Below are positions 7,344 to 15,827 of a stretch of DNA of 16,816 nt, one piece after another. The DNA is taken from NCBI GenBank assembly GCA_016779285.1, contig JADHNV010000016.1, forward strand, positions 1 to 16,816, written 5' to 3'. The number at the start of each line of letters is the position of its first letter. The stretch's first letter is position 1. This DNA comes from SAR86 cluster bacterium (GTDB lineage Bacteria; Pseudomonadota; Gammaproteobacteria; Magnimaribacterales; D2472). The notes beneath the pieces are model-generated. The model was not told the origin of the DNA. It worked only from the letters and a program-made list of their open reading frames with translations, and searched no databases. Made by a program: the position numbers and the translations under genes.

Positions 7344-7955
7344 CTACAGAGAAATCCCTCCGAATGACATAAAACCAAAACTCATCAAACCCACAATTAA
7401 AAATGTAACACCTAAACCCTGCAATCCATCAGGAATATCTGAATATTTTAATTTTTCTCTAATACCAGCTAAAACAACTATTGCCATAGCCCAGCCAACT
7501 CCTGCTCCAAGACCATAAACTACACTTTCACCAAACAAAAGATCTTTTTCAATCATAAACAATGAAGCACCAAGAATTGCGCAATTAACAGTAATCAAGG
7601 GTAGAAATACACCTAATGCATTGTATAGTGCTGGAACAAACCTATCCAAAAACATTTCTAATATTTGGACAGCTGCTGCAATTACACCTATGTAACTAAT
7701 TAACCCGACAAACTCAAGATTGGCTTCAGGGAGACCAGCCCAGGCCAATGCCCCTTCTTTAAGGATCGAATTATAAATGAGATTATTTAGCGGAACAGTT
7801 ATCAAACATACAACAATAACTGCTATACCAAGACCAAATGCAGCATCTATTTTTTTTGATATAGCTATGAATGTACACATGCCAAGAAATACAGACAAAG
7901 CAATGTTTTCGATAAAAACAGTGGTGATAAAAATACTAAGATAATGTTCAAACAT
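7344..7955 (-). CDS. nqrE: Na+-translocating NADH:quinone reductase subunit E
   Basis: Integral membrane subunit, the pseudo-symmetric partner of NqrD. Together they hold an intramembrane iron centre and form part of the sodium path. The 203-residue product is hydrophobic with about six transmembrane segments. It keeps the two conserved half-helix cysteines, Cys27 (LGMCTF) and Cys125 (VNCAILG), plus ENIALS (16-21) and the GVGWAMAI and AGIREKLKYSD segments near the C-terminus. A purine-rich ribosome site (AGAGAG) lies within the end of nqrD. The start overlaps nqrD by 8 nt, suggesting translational coupling. Confidence 0.98.
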   Translation of the reverse strand: MFEHYLSIFITTVFIENIALSVFLGMCTFIAISKKIDAAFGLGIAVIVVCLITVPLNNLIYNSILKEGALAWAGLPEANLEFVGLISYIGVIAAAVQILEMFLDRFVPALYNALGVFLPLITVNCAILGASLFMIEKDLLFGESVVYGLGAGVGWAMAIVVLAGIREKLKYSDIPDGLQGLGVTFLIVGLMSFGFMSFGGISL

Positions 7956-8634
7956 TTAACTCTCTCTTAGATAAATCTGGCGCTGAATGATGGCTAGATA
8001 TTTTAAATTCATTTGGTTCAACTTGATCGGTTTTATATGCTCTGATACCCCAAATCATAAGCCCAATCAAAATAAATGAGCTTGGTGGTAGTAACAAGAG
8101 ATTATTCGCTGGATACCAGCCTCCATTAGAAACTAAAGGTAAAATCTCATAGCCCATTAATGTGCCTGCTCCAAATAATTCTCTCACAACAGCAACCGCA
8201 ATCAAGATAATGCTATATCCAAGACCATTTCCAAGACCATCTAAAAAGCTAATAAAAGGCTTTTCTTTCATAGCAAATGCTTCTGCCCTTCCCATTACGA
8301 TACAGTTGGTAATAATCAAACCAACAAAAACTGATAATTTTTTACTTGTTTCATAGTCATAAGCTTTAAGCAACTCATCAACAACAATTACAAGAGAGGC
8401 AATTATGGTCATCTGCACAATGATTCTAACGCTGCTTGGAATATAATTTCTAATAATAGAAATAAATAAATTTGAAAATGAAACAACACTTGTTAAGGCA
8501 ACACACATTACCAAAGTAACTGAAAGATTGCTTGTTACTGCTAATGCAGAACATATTCCTAGGATCTGAAGTGTAATGGGGTTCTCTTCCAGCAATGGCT
8601 TGATTAAAACATCTTTATATTTCTTAACTGTCAT
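7948..8634 (-). CDS. nqrD: Na+-translocating NADH:quinone reductase subunit D
   Basis: Integral membrane subunit paired with NqrE around the Cys-ligated iron centre. The 228-residue product has about six transmembrane segments, the conserved Cys28 (LGICSALAVT) and Cys111 (TNCIVMGRAEAFA), and the GLGNGLGYS and RELFGAGT segments. It is somewhat longer than the roughly 210-residue Vibrio protein, with the excess in a hydrophilic C-terminal tail of about 25 residues after the last helix (VEPNEFKISSHHSAPDL). The ATG at 8634 overlaps the end of nqrC by 11 nt and its stop overlaps nqrE. Confidence 0.98.
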   Translation of the reverse strand: MTVKKYKDVLIKPLLEENPITLQILGICSALAVTSNLSVTLVMCVALTSVVSFSNLFISIIRNYIPSSVRIIVQMTIIASLVIVVDELLKAYDYETSKKLSVFVGLIITNCIVMGRAEAFAMKEKPFISFLDGLGNGLGYSIILIAVAVVRELFGAGTLMGYEILPLVSNGGWYPANNLLLLPPSSFILIGLMIWGIRAYKTDQVEPNEFKISSHHSAPDLSKRELNV

Positions 8635-9397
8635 AATTAATATTTCTTAAAGTTTCTTTGTAGCCACTGTCGCCAAACCAGTAAACTAGCATATTTGTAA
8701 CACCTCGACTGGTTAATGTTGCGCCTGAAAGACCATCTACTTGATAGGATGCAAGTTGATTTGAAGGGTCAACTTTGCCCTTTATAACCTCAATCTTCAC
8801 TTCATTATCTTTGTAGATAGACTTACCATCCCATAATGCCTTCCACTTAGGATTATCAACCTCTGCACCCAGCCCTGGAGTTTCTTTATGAGCATAAAAC
8901 TCAAGCCCTTTGATAGTATTTAAATCTTTATCTACAGCAATATAGCCAAATAATGTACCCCAGAGGCCATACCCTCTTATTGGCAAGATAATTTTTTCAA
9001 GATTATTATCAACATCCTTGAGCAAGTATATTTTGCCGATATTTTCTTTATTTTTTACGATTGCAATATCCTCAGAGGCTGGAATTGGAGTTGAGTGTTC
9101 AGGTTGTTTTGAAAAATACACAGGATCATATGTCTCTAAATCATAATCACCATAAGAATCAAGCAAATCGCCGGTACTAAAATTTACAAATTTTGGAGTT
9201 AACCGAGTAAATTGAGTTTCAATAGATTGATCAGGGTTATAAATCGCAGCTGTTTTTAAGATTTTTATTCTTTGGTCGTTAAGCTTATTCAGATTCTGCA
9301 TATCTCTGAGACTTACAGCAGCATATGAAACAATCAGAGAGCAAAATAGACATACCAAAAATGATACGGTTAAAGTTTTTAAAACTGAATCATTCAT
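8624..9397 (-). CDS. nqrC: Na+-translocating NADH:quinone reductase subunit C
   Basis: Flavoprotein subunit with covalently bound FMN facing the periplasm; it accepts electrons and passes them to NqrB. The 257-residue product (from ATG 9397) has one N-terminal transmembrane helix (about 5-27), LRDMQNLNKLND, the GLWGTLFGY and HKETPGLGAE segments, and the flavinylation motif DGLSGATLT, where Thr228 (the T of SGAT) is the expected FMN attachment site for ApbE. I chose 9397 over the in-frame ATG at 9424 because MNDSVLKTL aligns with the family N-terminus, AGAGGG sits 9 nt upstream, and the overlap with nqrB falls from 35 to 8 nt. Confidence 0.97.
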   Translation of the reverse strand: MNDSVLKTLTVSFLVCLFCSLIVSYAAVSLRDMQNLNKLNDQRIKILKTAAIYNPDQSIETQFTRLTPKFVNFSTGDLLDSYGDYDLETYDPVYFSKQPEHSTPIPASEDIAIVKNKENIGKIYLLKDVDNNLEKIILPIRGYGLWGTLFGYIAVDKDLNTIKGLEFYAHKETPGLGAEVDNPKWKALWDGKSIYKDNEVKIEVIKGKVDPSNQLASYQVDGLSGATLTSRGVTNMLVYWFGDSGYKETLRNINYDS

Positions 9398-10625
9398 AAG
9401 ACAAAGCCCTCTTGCGTTTTGCAATATTCCTGGACACTACTACATGATCTATAACTGGTGCAAATAAATTTGCAAATAGTATTGCCAGCATCATACCCTC
9501 AGGAAAAGCAGGGTTAATAACCCTAATTAATACTACAGTTACCCCAATTAAAGCACCGTAGATCCAACGCCCAGCATCAGTTCCTGAACCTGAGACAGGT
9601 TCAGTTGCCATGAACACTAACCCAAATGCAAAACTTCCTATTACTAAATGCCAATACCAAGGAACTTGAAACATTGGATTGGTATCGGATCCAACAATAT
9701 TTAAAATTGATGACATTACTATCATGCCAATAAATGTTCCCAAGATGATTCTGTAAGATGCAACACCTGTTGCAAGAAGAATAATCGCAGCGATACCGAT
9801 AGCTATGACTGAAGTTTCACCAACTGAACCAGGAATATTACCAATAAATGAATCAAACCAAGTAAAATTGTCAGTCAATCCCTGCAGGCCACCCTCGGCT
9901 GCATAACCCAGAGGTGTTGCCCCACTGAATCCCTCGGGAGTAATCCCAGTATCAGAAAGCCCGGCTATCCAGACTTTATCTCCAGATAGTTGTGATGGAT
10001 AAGCAAAATATAAAAAAGCTCTGCCAGTTAGCGCTGGGTTTAAAAAGTTCTTGCCAGTTCCGCCAAAAACCTCTTTACCAATAACAATTCCAAATGTGAT
10101 GCCCATTGCAGCTTGCCATAGGGGTAAATCAGGAGGACAACTAAGCGCAAATAAAATAGATGATACAAATAATCCTTCATTAATTTCATGTTTACGAACT
10201 ACAGCAAATAGAATCTCCCATAGAATACCAACAGCAAAAGTTACTGCATATATAGGCACAAAATAAACTGCCCCAACCCACATCTTTGTAATAAAACTGT
10301 CATTAGAATAGCCAATAAAATTTATAAATACATGATGCCAATCGTTTGTGTTCGCTGAACCAGCTAGGGTTAGATAATCTAAGGTTTGATTCCCGATGTT
10401 ATACATTCCGAAAAACATTGCTGGAAATGCAGCCAACCACACAATTACCATGATTCGTTGGATATCGATGGAATCTCTTACATGAATTGGATTGGTTGTT
10501 TTATGCGTAGATGAAAAAATAAAATTTTCAATTGCATCATATATTGGAAACCATCTAGCCTGAGCACCACCTGGCATGAATTTAGGTTTAATGGTTTCAT
10601 TTAAAGATCTAAGCCAGGCCTTCAT
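9390..10625 (-). CDS. nqrB: Na+-translocating NADH:quinone reductase subunit B
   Basis: Main membrane subunit of Na+-NQR. It carries a covalent FMN and riboflavin, takes part in quinone reduction and forms much of the Na+ path. The 411-residue product has about ten hydrophobic segments, the conserved GKEVFGGTGKNFLNPALTGR block (183-202) and the flavinylation motif GFSGATPLG, with Thr237 corresponding to Vibrio Thr236, the FMN-threonine. The C-terminal half holds PVSGSGTDAGR and FPEGMMLAILFAN. A strong ribosome site (GAGGAG, 6 nt spacing) lies within the end of nqrA, and start and stop overlap as ATGA (10622-10625), a classic coupling junction. Confidence 0.98.
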   Translation of the reverse strand: MKAWLRSLNETIKPKFMPGGAQARWFPIYDAIENFIFSSTHKTTNPIHVRDSIDIQRIMVIVWLAAFPAMFFGMYNIGNQTLDYLTLAGSANTNDWHHVFINFIGYSNDSFITKMWVGAVYFVPIYAVTFAVGILWEILFAVVRKHEINEGLFVSSILFALSCPPDLPLWQAAMGITFGIVIGKEVFGGTGKNFLNPALTGRAFLYFAYPSQLSGDKVWIAGLSDTGITPEGFSGATPLGYAAEGGLQGLTDNFTWFDSFIGNIPGSVGETSVIAIGIAAIILLATGVASYRIILGTFIGMIVMSSILNIVGSDTNPMFQVPWYWHLVIGSFAFGLVFMATEPVSGSGTDAGRWIYGALIGVTVVLIRVINPAFPEGMMLAILFANLFAPVIDHVVVSRNIAKRKRALSYE

Positions 10626-11941
10626 TTGAACTCCTCATACATTTTTTCTAAATTTGTATTTAGGATAGATTGATAATCATACTTGCTTGGACAAACATAA
10701 CTAGCTAAGGCTAAATCTTCAGCTGATAACTCTAAAACACCTAATTTTTCACCAAGCTCAATATCAAGAGTTACTAGGCACTTTAATAATTGAGTGGTTA
10801 AGATATTTAAGGGCATAATTTCTTGGTAAGAAGATATTGGCACGATAGCTCTGTTACCTCCATTCATAGAAACATTAAAATTAAATTCTTTCGGTTTTAT
10901 CCAGCTTGAGAGAAAGGCTGGTAACTTAGAATGCAGTTTAGAACCTGGCATTGCCCAATTAAACAAAATGTCGTTAGATTCATCTGGAAGAACAGAAATT
11001 TGATTATCAAATATGCCCAGGTAACTCATCACGCTTTCTGCTGTATGACCATTAAGAACTGAACCAGATATAATTCTTGAATTTTCAGCAATTTTTCCTG
11101 CAGTTGCTTCTACAAGATTAGAACCATATTTTAATTTTAATATTTTAGGATCATGAACATTTGGGCCGCCAAGCGAAACATATTTTTCTTCTCGCAAATA
11201 ATTATGCTGAAGAAGATAACCAAGAGAGATAACTTCCTGCCATGAAATTGACCACACCGATCTATTTTGGCCAACTGGATGAAGAAAATGTATGTGAGTT
11301 CCTACAAGACCAGATGGATGGGGGCCCGAAAATTGATTGTAGCTAACACCCTCTACTGATTGATTGAATTGATCATTAGAATAAGAACAAAATATCTTCA
11401 CTCCTTCATCAATATTAGTAATAAATTTAAGGCCTTCATTAAAAAGATCTTGATCTAATTTAATCAGCTCATGAGGATCAATGGCAAGGGGGTTTGAATC
11501 ACACGCGTTAATGAATATTGCTGAGGGCAACTCATTTGGGATAGGCATTCTGTTGTAAGGTCTAGTGCGGAAATATGAAAGAGTTCCACTTTGAATTAAA
11601 AAATCAATTGAATTTGAGTAATCATTTAAATTAAATTTTACAGGATCTATAGAATGATCAGTTTCAATGATGAGTGATAAGAATCTTCGTTTTTCGCCTC
11701 TATTGATTGACTTAACAGTGCCGGATGAATGAGAGGTTATAAAGGTGCCTGGATTTTTTTTGTTTTCAAATAATTTCTGACCAGATTGAACAACATCACC
11801 CTCATCAACCATCATGGTTGGCTTCAGACCAATGTAGTCAGAACCAAGAACTGCAATTGAATTGATAGATGTAGATGTGTCTAGGTCCATAGATGGAGTT
11901 CCAGAAATTGGTAAATCTAGACCTTTTTTGGTTTTAATCAC
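10622..11941 (-). CDS. nqrA: Na+-translocating NADH:quinone reductase subunit A, GTG start
   Basis: Cytoplasmic peripheral subunit of Na+-NQR, implicated in quinone binding. The 439-residue product has the usual length and landmarks: the N-terminal KKGLDLPISG (5-14), the biotinyl/Rnf-like fold with GLKPTMMVDEGDVVQSGQKLF, the SSGTVKSINRG stretch, RPYNRMP, GPHPSGLVGTHIHFLHP in the middle and a C-terminal SKYDY segment. Translation starts at GTG 11941, preceded by GAAGG at suitable spacing. It is the first gene of the nqrABCDEF-apbE-nqrM run, and a promoter is predicted in the 52 nt between it and the upstream GAPDH gene. Confidence 0.97.
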   Translation of the reverse strand: MIKTKKGLDLPISGTPSMDLDTSTSINSIAVLGSDYIGLKPTMMVDEGDVVQSGQKLFENKKNPGTFITSHSSGTVKSINRGEKRRFLSLIIETDHSIDPVKFNLNDYSNSIDFLIQSGTLSYFRTRPYNRMPIPNELPSAIFINACDSNPLAIDPHELIKLDQDLFNEGLKFITNIDEGVKIFCSYSNDQFNQSVEGVSYNQFSGPHPSGLVGTHIHFLHPVGQNRSVWSISWQEVISLGYLLQHNYLREEKYVSLGGPNVHDPKILKLKYGSNLVEATAGKIAENSRIISGSVLNGHTAESVMSYLGIFDNQISVLPDESNDILFNWAMPGSKLHSKLPAFLSSWIKPKEFNFNVSMNGGNRAIVPISSYQEIMPLNILTTQLLKCLVTLDIELGEKLGVLELSAEDLALASYVCPSKYDYQSILNTNLEKMYEEFK

Positions 11942-11967
11942 AGCAGCCTTCAGTAAAAGTTGGATGC

Positions 11968-11996
11968 ATTATAAATGGAAATATCAGCTGTTTCTA
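11968..11996 (-). promoter_or_regulatory. Predicted promoter of the nqr operon
   Basis: On the minus strand, TAGAAA (11996-11991, overlapping the GAPDH stop codon; 4 of 6 matches to the -35) is followed after 17 bp by a perfect TATAAT (11973-11968). Transcription would begin about 20 nt before the nqrA GTG, leaving room for the GAAGG ribosome site. No terminator is seen between GAPDH and nqrA, so readthrough from the upstream operon is also likely. Confidence 0.5.
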
Positions 11997-13490
11997 TACT
12001 GTATCTTCAATTGGTTTAGGTAATCTTTGTAGGTCAATAGAAGCAACTTTCTTTGTAAGATTAAGAACTTGCTTTGTATAACCATATTCATTGTCATACC
12101 AACAATATAAAGTGACTTTTTTACCATCTGCAATAGTTGCTTGAGAATCAATAATGGTTGCATAAGGGCTTGAATAAAAATCGGTAGATACTGCCTCAGG
12201 TGAATTGGTATATCCAATGATTTCTCTGTATTTACTAGCAAAAGCAGATGTCTTTAAAAACTCATTGAGCTCATCTCTCTCTACTGAATTATCTAAATTT
12301 AATACTAGAACTGCCAAACTTACATTGGGTGTTGGAACCCTGATTGCATTTCCAGTCAGTTTATCTTTAAGTTCTGGAATTGCCTTAGCAACAGCTTTGA
12401 CCGCACCAGTTGAGGTTATAACCATATTTAATGGAGCGCTTCTTCCTCTTCTGTCACCTTTGTGGAAATTATCAATTAAATTTTGATCATTTGTATAGGA
12501 ATGAACTGTTTCAATATGGCCACTAGAAATACCATACTTATCGCTAATGATTTTCAGCACAGGGACAATGGCATTGGTAGTGCATGATGCTGCGGAAATA
12601 ATTGTATCCGATTCTTGCAAAGCAGAATCATTGACCCCAAAGACTATATTTCTTATATCTCCCTTGGCAGGAGCCGTTAAGATGACCTTTGATGCACCAG
12701 AAGAAAGATGCTGTGAGAGAGATTCTTCATCACGCCATATACCGGTGTTATCTATAACGATTGGAGAATCAATTTTAAAATCAGAGTATTGAATATCAGC
12801 TGGAGAGTTAGCATAAATAAATTTAACTGGATTTCCATTTATCACTAATAAATCATTTTCAAGATCAACTCTTATGGTTCCATCAAACCGTCCATGAACA
12901 GAATCTCTTCTCAAAAGACTAGCGCGCTTTATTAAATCATCATCACCATTTCTTCTAACAACGACCCCTCTCAAGCGAAAATAATTACCAGGTCCTGTAG
13001 TTAGAGCAAGCATTCTAGCCATCAATCTACCAATTCTTCCAAAACCATATAACACGATATTCTTTGGTTGATCAGGTCTTGTATTAGGTATATCAGCAAC
13101 ATTAAGCTGCTCAAACAAGTATTTATCTATGGAGTCTGGATTATCTGGAAGATCAGTGAAAAAAGGACAACGCACTGCAAGTTCACCAATATCAATTTCA
13201 CAATCAGGCAGAGTCATGCTACTTAATCTTTCAAGCAAGGGGTAGGTTTCTAACTCGCTTAACTCATTACCCTCAACTTGTCGGACAAATCTATGAGCAT
13301 GCATGATATCTATGGGTGATTTATTAACAAGAGATTGTCCATAAATCATAATATTAATGCCATGCCTATAAAGCCTTCCCACAATGGGTACCATCAATTC
13401 AGCTAAGCCTTCTCTCCACTTCCAATCCCCGAAGTAATCATCAACCTTCTCTCTTGAGCGTAGGTCAGGATTTTTTGTAAGATCACTCAT
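11994..13490 (-). CDS. gap: Glyceraldehyde-3-phosphate dehydrogenase with N-terminal extension
   Basis: Interconverts glyceraldehyde 3-phosphate and 1,3-bisphosphoglycerate with NAD(P)+/NAD(P)H. The 498-residue product has an extra N-terminal region (about 1-140, including MIYGQSLVNKSPIDIMHAHRFVRQV) ahead of a standard GAPDH. The core shows the Rossmann GFGRIGR (149-155), SAASCTTN (299-306) with catalytic Cys303, HSYTNDQ with His330, the phosphate-binding RRGRSAPLN and WYDNEYGY (464-471). The extended architecture is known from Pseudomonas and Vibrio homologues, whose physiological direction is less clear than that of short glycolytic GapA. The second Rossmann strand ends in VVVRR rather than an acidic residue, which may favour NADP(H); this is inference. 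It starts 6 nt after the small acyl-CoA dehydrogenase gene without a clear SD. Confidence 0.94.
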   Translation of the reverse strand: MSDLTKNPDLRSREKVDDYFGDWKWREGLAELMVPIVGRLYRHGINIMIYGQSLVNKSPIDIMHAHRFVRQVEGNELSELETYPLLERLSSMTLPDCEIDIGELAVRCPFFTDLPDNPDSIDKYLFEQLNVADIPNTRPDQPKNIVLYGFGRIGRLMARMLALTTGPGNYFRLRGVVVRRNGDDDLIKRASLLRRDSVHGRFDGTIRVDLENDLLVINGNPVKFIYANSPADIQYSDFKIDSPIVIDNTGIWRDEESLSQHLSSGASKVILTAPAKGDIRNIVFGVNDSALQESDTIISAASCTTNAIVPVLKIISDKYGISSGHIETVHSYTNDQNLIDNFHKGDRRGRSAPLNMVITSTGAVKAVAKAIPELKDKLTGNAIRVPTPNVSLAVLVLNLDNSVERDELNEFLKTSAFASKYREIIGYTNSPEAVSTDFYSSPYATIIDSQATIADGKKVTLYCWYDNEYGYTKQVLNLTKKVASIDLQRLPKPIEDTV

Positions 13491-13496
13491 TTATTT

Positions 13497-14600
13497 TTAA
13501 GATTGATATTTATTGATGTGATATTGAGTATTTCCAAACATTGAGTCAATGGCTGTAAATCTTTTTAAATAATGGCCAATGGACATTTCATTGCTAACCC
13601 CCATGCCACCATGAAGCTGAACTGCATGCTGTCCAACCAAACGCCCTGCCTTACCAACCTGAACCTTTAATGCAGAGATGGTTTTAGTGGCTTCAGGATC
13701 ACCAGAATCAAGTTGAAGTGTTGCTTTAATCATAAGAGATTTTGTAAGTTCAGTTTCAATAAACATATCAACCATTCGATGTTGAAGAACTTGAAAATTA
13801 CTAATTGGTTGTGCGAACTGCTCACGCTCTTTTGTGTATTGAACAGTTTTCATATATGAGGATGTCATTGCTCCAACTGCTTCTGCACTGATGCAAAGTA
13901 TGGATATATCAAGCATCTTGTTAAACAGGGACTCGGCCTCTTCACCAAGAGCCAGGATAGATTCAGAGGAAAAAGACACATTTTCAAAAGTTAGCTCACC
14001 ACATGTTTGGCCATCTAAAGTTTTAAAGCTTTGAACAGATAAACCTTCATCGCTAGCATTAATAATTACCAACGCAGGTGCATTATCATAAGATGCAAGG
14101 ACAATAAATTGATCAGCATTAATAGCATTCAGAACCAATGATTTGGAACCATTTAAATTGTAAGATTCTCCATTTTTTGTGACTGTGGTTATGCAGTCTA
14201 AAAAGTTATATCCAATATTGACCTCTGCATAAGCAGTTGATACATGATGCTCGCCAGAAATAATGCTTTCAATAATAGAGGTTTTATCAGGATGATTTGA
14301 ACCCTCTAAAATCGTGCCACTCATGACCACAGAACTAAGGTAAGGTTCTACAACAAGGGCTTTACCAAATTCTTCAAATAGAACAGTAAGTTCAATTGGT
14401 CCGAAGTTAAATCCCCCATTATCCTCCTTAAAAGGAACCGCCAACCAGCCAAGCTCAGCAAACTGTTTCCAGTTATCGATACTAAAACCAGAATCTGAAT
14501 CTAATATTTTTTCTCTGTCAATAAAATCATAATTAGTTTCACAAAACTTGAGAACCTGCTCTCTAAGCATATTTTGTTCATCAGAATAATTTAAATTCAT
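13497..14600 (-). CDS. Acyl-CoA dehydrogenase family protein, small (divergent) subunit
   Basis: Flavoprotein-family member that probably forms a heteromer with the product of the gene just upstream. The 367-residue product has the three-part acyl-CoA dehydrogenase fold: a helical N-terminus ending in GWLAVPFKEDNGG, a middle beta domain and a C-terminal helical domain with YTKEREQFAQPISNFQ (255-270) and the FAD-contacting QLHGGMGVSNEMSIGHYLKR (328-347). The middle domain lacks the usual TEPxxGSD segment (AEVNIGY there instead), and the C-terminal YEGT Glu region reads MFGNTQ. Small-plus-large pairs of this kind are known from PimC/PimD and mycobacterial FadE heterotetramers. AGGAG lies at the end of the upstream gene, 2 nt away. 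The substrate cannot be told. Confidence 0.88.
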   Translation of the reverse strand: MNLNYSDEQNMLREQVLKFCETNYDFIDREKILDSDSGFSIDNWKQFAELGWLAVPFKEDNGGFNFGPIELTVLFEEFGKALVVEPYLSSVVMSGTILEGSNHPDKTSIIESIISGEHHVSTAYAEVNIGYNFLDCITTVTKNGESYNLNGSKSLVLNAINADQFIVLASYDNAPALVIINASDEGLSVQSFKTLDGQTCGELTFENVSFSSESILALGEEAESLFNKMLDISILCISAEAVGAMTSSYMKTVQYTKEREQFAQPISNFQVLQHRMVDMFIETELTKSLMIKATLQLDSGDPEATKTISALKVQVGKAGRLVGQHAVQLHGGMGVSNEMSIGHYLKRFTAIDSMFGNTQYHINKYQS

Positions 14601-14602
14601 TT

Positions 14603-15775
14603 TTAAACTCCTAGGATAGCTTTTGCAATAATATTTTTTTGTATTTCATTGCTACCACCATATATAGAAGTTTTTCTGTAATTGAGATATTGAGCAACAG
14701 AAGAACTTGCATATTCTGGGCCAGCCGGTGTTCTGTTTGATTCAAACCCTTCAGGGCCTTCATATGGAAGAATATATTGACCAGCGGCCTCTACAAAAAG
14801 TTCAGTTAATCTTTGTTGAATTTCAGTCCCTCTAATTTTTAAAATTGAAGACTCGGCTCCTGGATGACCTCCCTCAGCAATGGCTGCTAAGGTTCTTAAT
14901 TCAGTAAATTCTAAAGCTGCAAGATCAATTTCTAATTCAGTGATCTTTCTATTCAAATCCGCATCGTTATAGCTAGCTGTAATGTTTTTTAATTTATCTA
15001 ATTGAACCTTAACTACAGGGACACCAGCAATACCAAATCTTTCATGGGCAAGTAAGAATTTTGCATACGTCCAACCCTTGCCTTCTTCACCAATTAACTG
15101 ATCAGCTGGAACTTTAACATCCGTGAAGAAAACAGAATTCACCTCGTGATCGCCATCAATAGTAATAATTGGTTTAACCTCAATGCCTGGAGAATTCATA
15201 TCAATTAAAAGAAAAGAAATTCCTTCCTGCTTCTTTTGTGTGGTTTCTGTTCTTACTAGACAAAAAATCCAATCTGCATTTTGAGCAAGTGTTGTCCATG
15301 TTTTAGATCCATTAACAATATAATGATCTCCATCTAAAACAGCCTTGGTCTTTAAAGAGGCCAAATCTGATCCCGAGCCTGGTTCTGAGTATCCTTGACA
15401 CCACCATGTATTGAATTCAAGAATATCTGGTAAAAATCTATCTTTCTGTTCTTGATTGCCAAATGTGTAAATAACTGGGCCAACCATGCTTACTCCAAAT
15501 GGCAAGATTGTTGGGCATTGCGCTAGAGCAAGTTCATTTAAAAATAAATAAATTTGCACAGGTGACCATCCGGTTCCTCCATATTCAACAGGCCAGTTAT
15601 ATCCCATCCAACCCTTGCTATGAATGAATTTATGAAAATCAATCATGTCTTGTTTTGATAAAGCTATGCCTTTATCTCGTTTTTCTCTTACATGAGCTGG
15701 ATATTCTGATCCATTTAAGCCAGCTCTTATTTCCTCTTGAAATTGGAGATCTTGATCTGAAAAACTTATATCCAT
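14603..15775 (-). CDS. Acyl-CoA dehydrogenase, large subunit
   Basis: Probable FAD-dependent alpha,beta-dehydrogenation of an acyl-CoA, feeding beta-oxidation-like degradation. The 390-residue product shows MGYNWPVEYGGTG (57-69), the flavin-contacting YSEPGSGSDLAS (129-140), VNGSKTWTT (154-162), LLAHERFGIAG (241-251) and the C-terminal YGGSNEIQKNIIAKAILG (372-389). The Gly in YGGS stands where medium-chain enzymes have the catalytic Glu (YEGT); some families use a base elsewhere. It resembles PimC and mycobacterial FadE-type large subunits. Start 15775 was chosen because AAGGAT precedes it and MDISFSDQDL is a typical N-terminus; an in-frame ATG at 15889 would overlap mfd and add 38 uncharacteristic residues. 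It is first in a three-gene run with the small subunit and GAPDH. Confidence 0.92.
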   Translation of the reverse strand: MDISFSDQDLQFQEEIRAGLNGSEYPAHVREKRDKGIALSKQDMIDFHKFIHSKGWMGYNWPVEYGGTGWSPVQIYLFLNELALAQCPTILPFGVSMVGPVIYTFGNQEQKDRFLPDILEFNTWWCQGYSEPGSGSDLASLKTKAVLDGDHYIVNGSKTWTTLAQNADWIFCLVRTETTQKKQEGISFLLIDMNSPGIEVKPIITIDGDHEVNSVFFTDVKVPADQLIGEEGKGWTYAKFLLAHERFGIAGVPVVKVQLDKLKNITASYNDADLNRKITELEIDLAALEFTELRTLAAIAEGGHPGAESSILKIRGTEIQQRLTELFVEAAGQYILPYEGPEGFESNRTPAGPEYASSSVAQYLNYRKTSIYGGSNEIQKNIIAKAILGV

Positions 15776-15812
15776 GTTTTTATCCTTTTTTAAGATTTTT
15801 AAATAGTCACAA

Positions 15813-15820
15813 ATTATACT
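15813..15820. promoter_or_regulatory. Face-to-face -10 elements in the acyl-CoA dehydrogenase/mfd divergent gap
   Basis: ATTATACT reads TATACT (15815-15820) toward mfd and TATAAT (15813-15818) toward the acyl-CoA dehydrogenase operon. A weak TTAAGA (15790-15795) is the best -35 candidate for mfd, with a long 19-bp spacer; none is clear on the other side. The mfd-side element ends 7 nt before the mfd ATG. The same octamer occurs in the icd/mnmA gap. Confidence 0.45.
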
Positions 15821-15827
15821 GCACCGT

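Noticed and set aside
11942..11993. A terminator between GAPDH and nqrA
   Set aside because: No compact stem-loop with a U-run is present; only a promoter-like arrangement and a short CAGCTG palindrome are seen.
11984..12241. Minus-strand reading frame overlapping the 3' end of GAPDH, and similar frames inside nqrF, nqrB, icd and GAPDH
   Set aside because: These are frame shadows inside well-supported genes, with no motif, ribosome site or plausible composition of their own.
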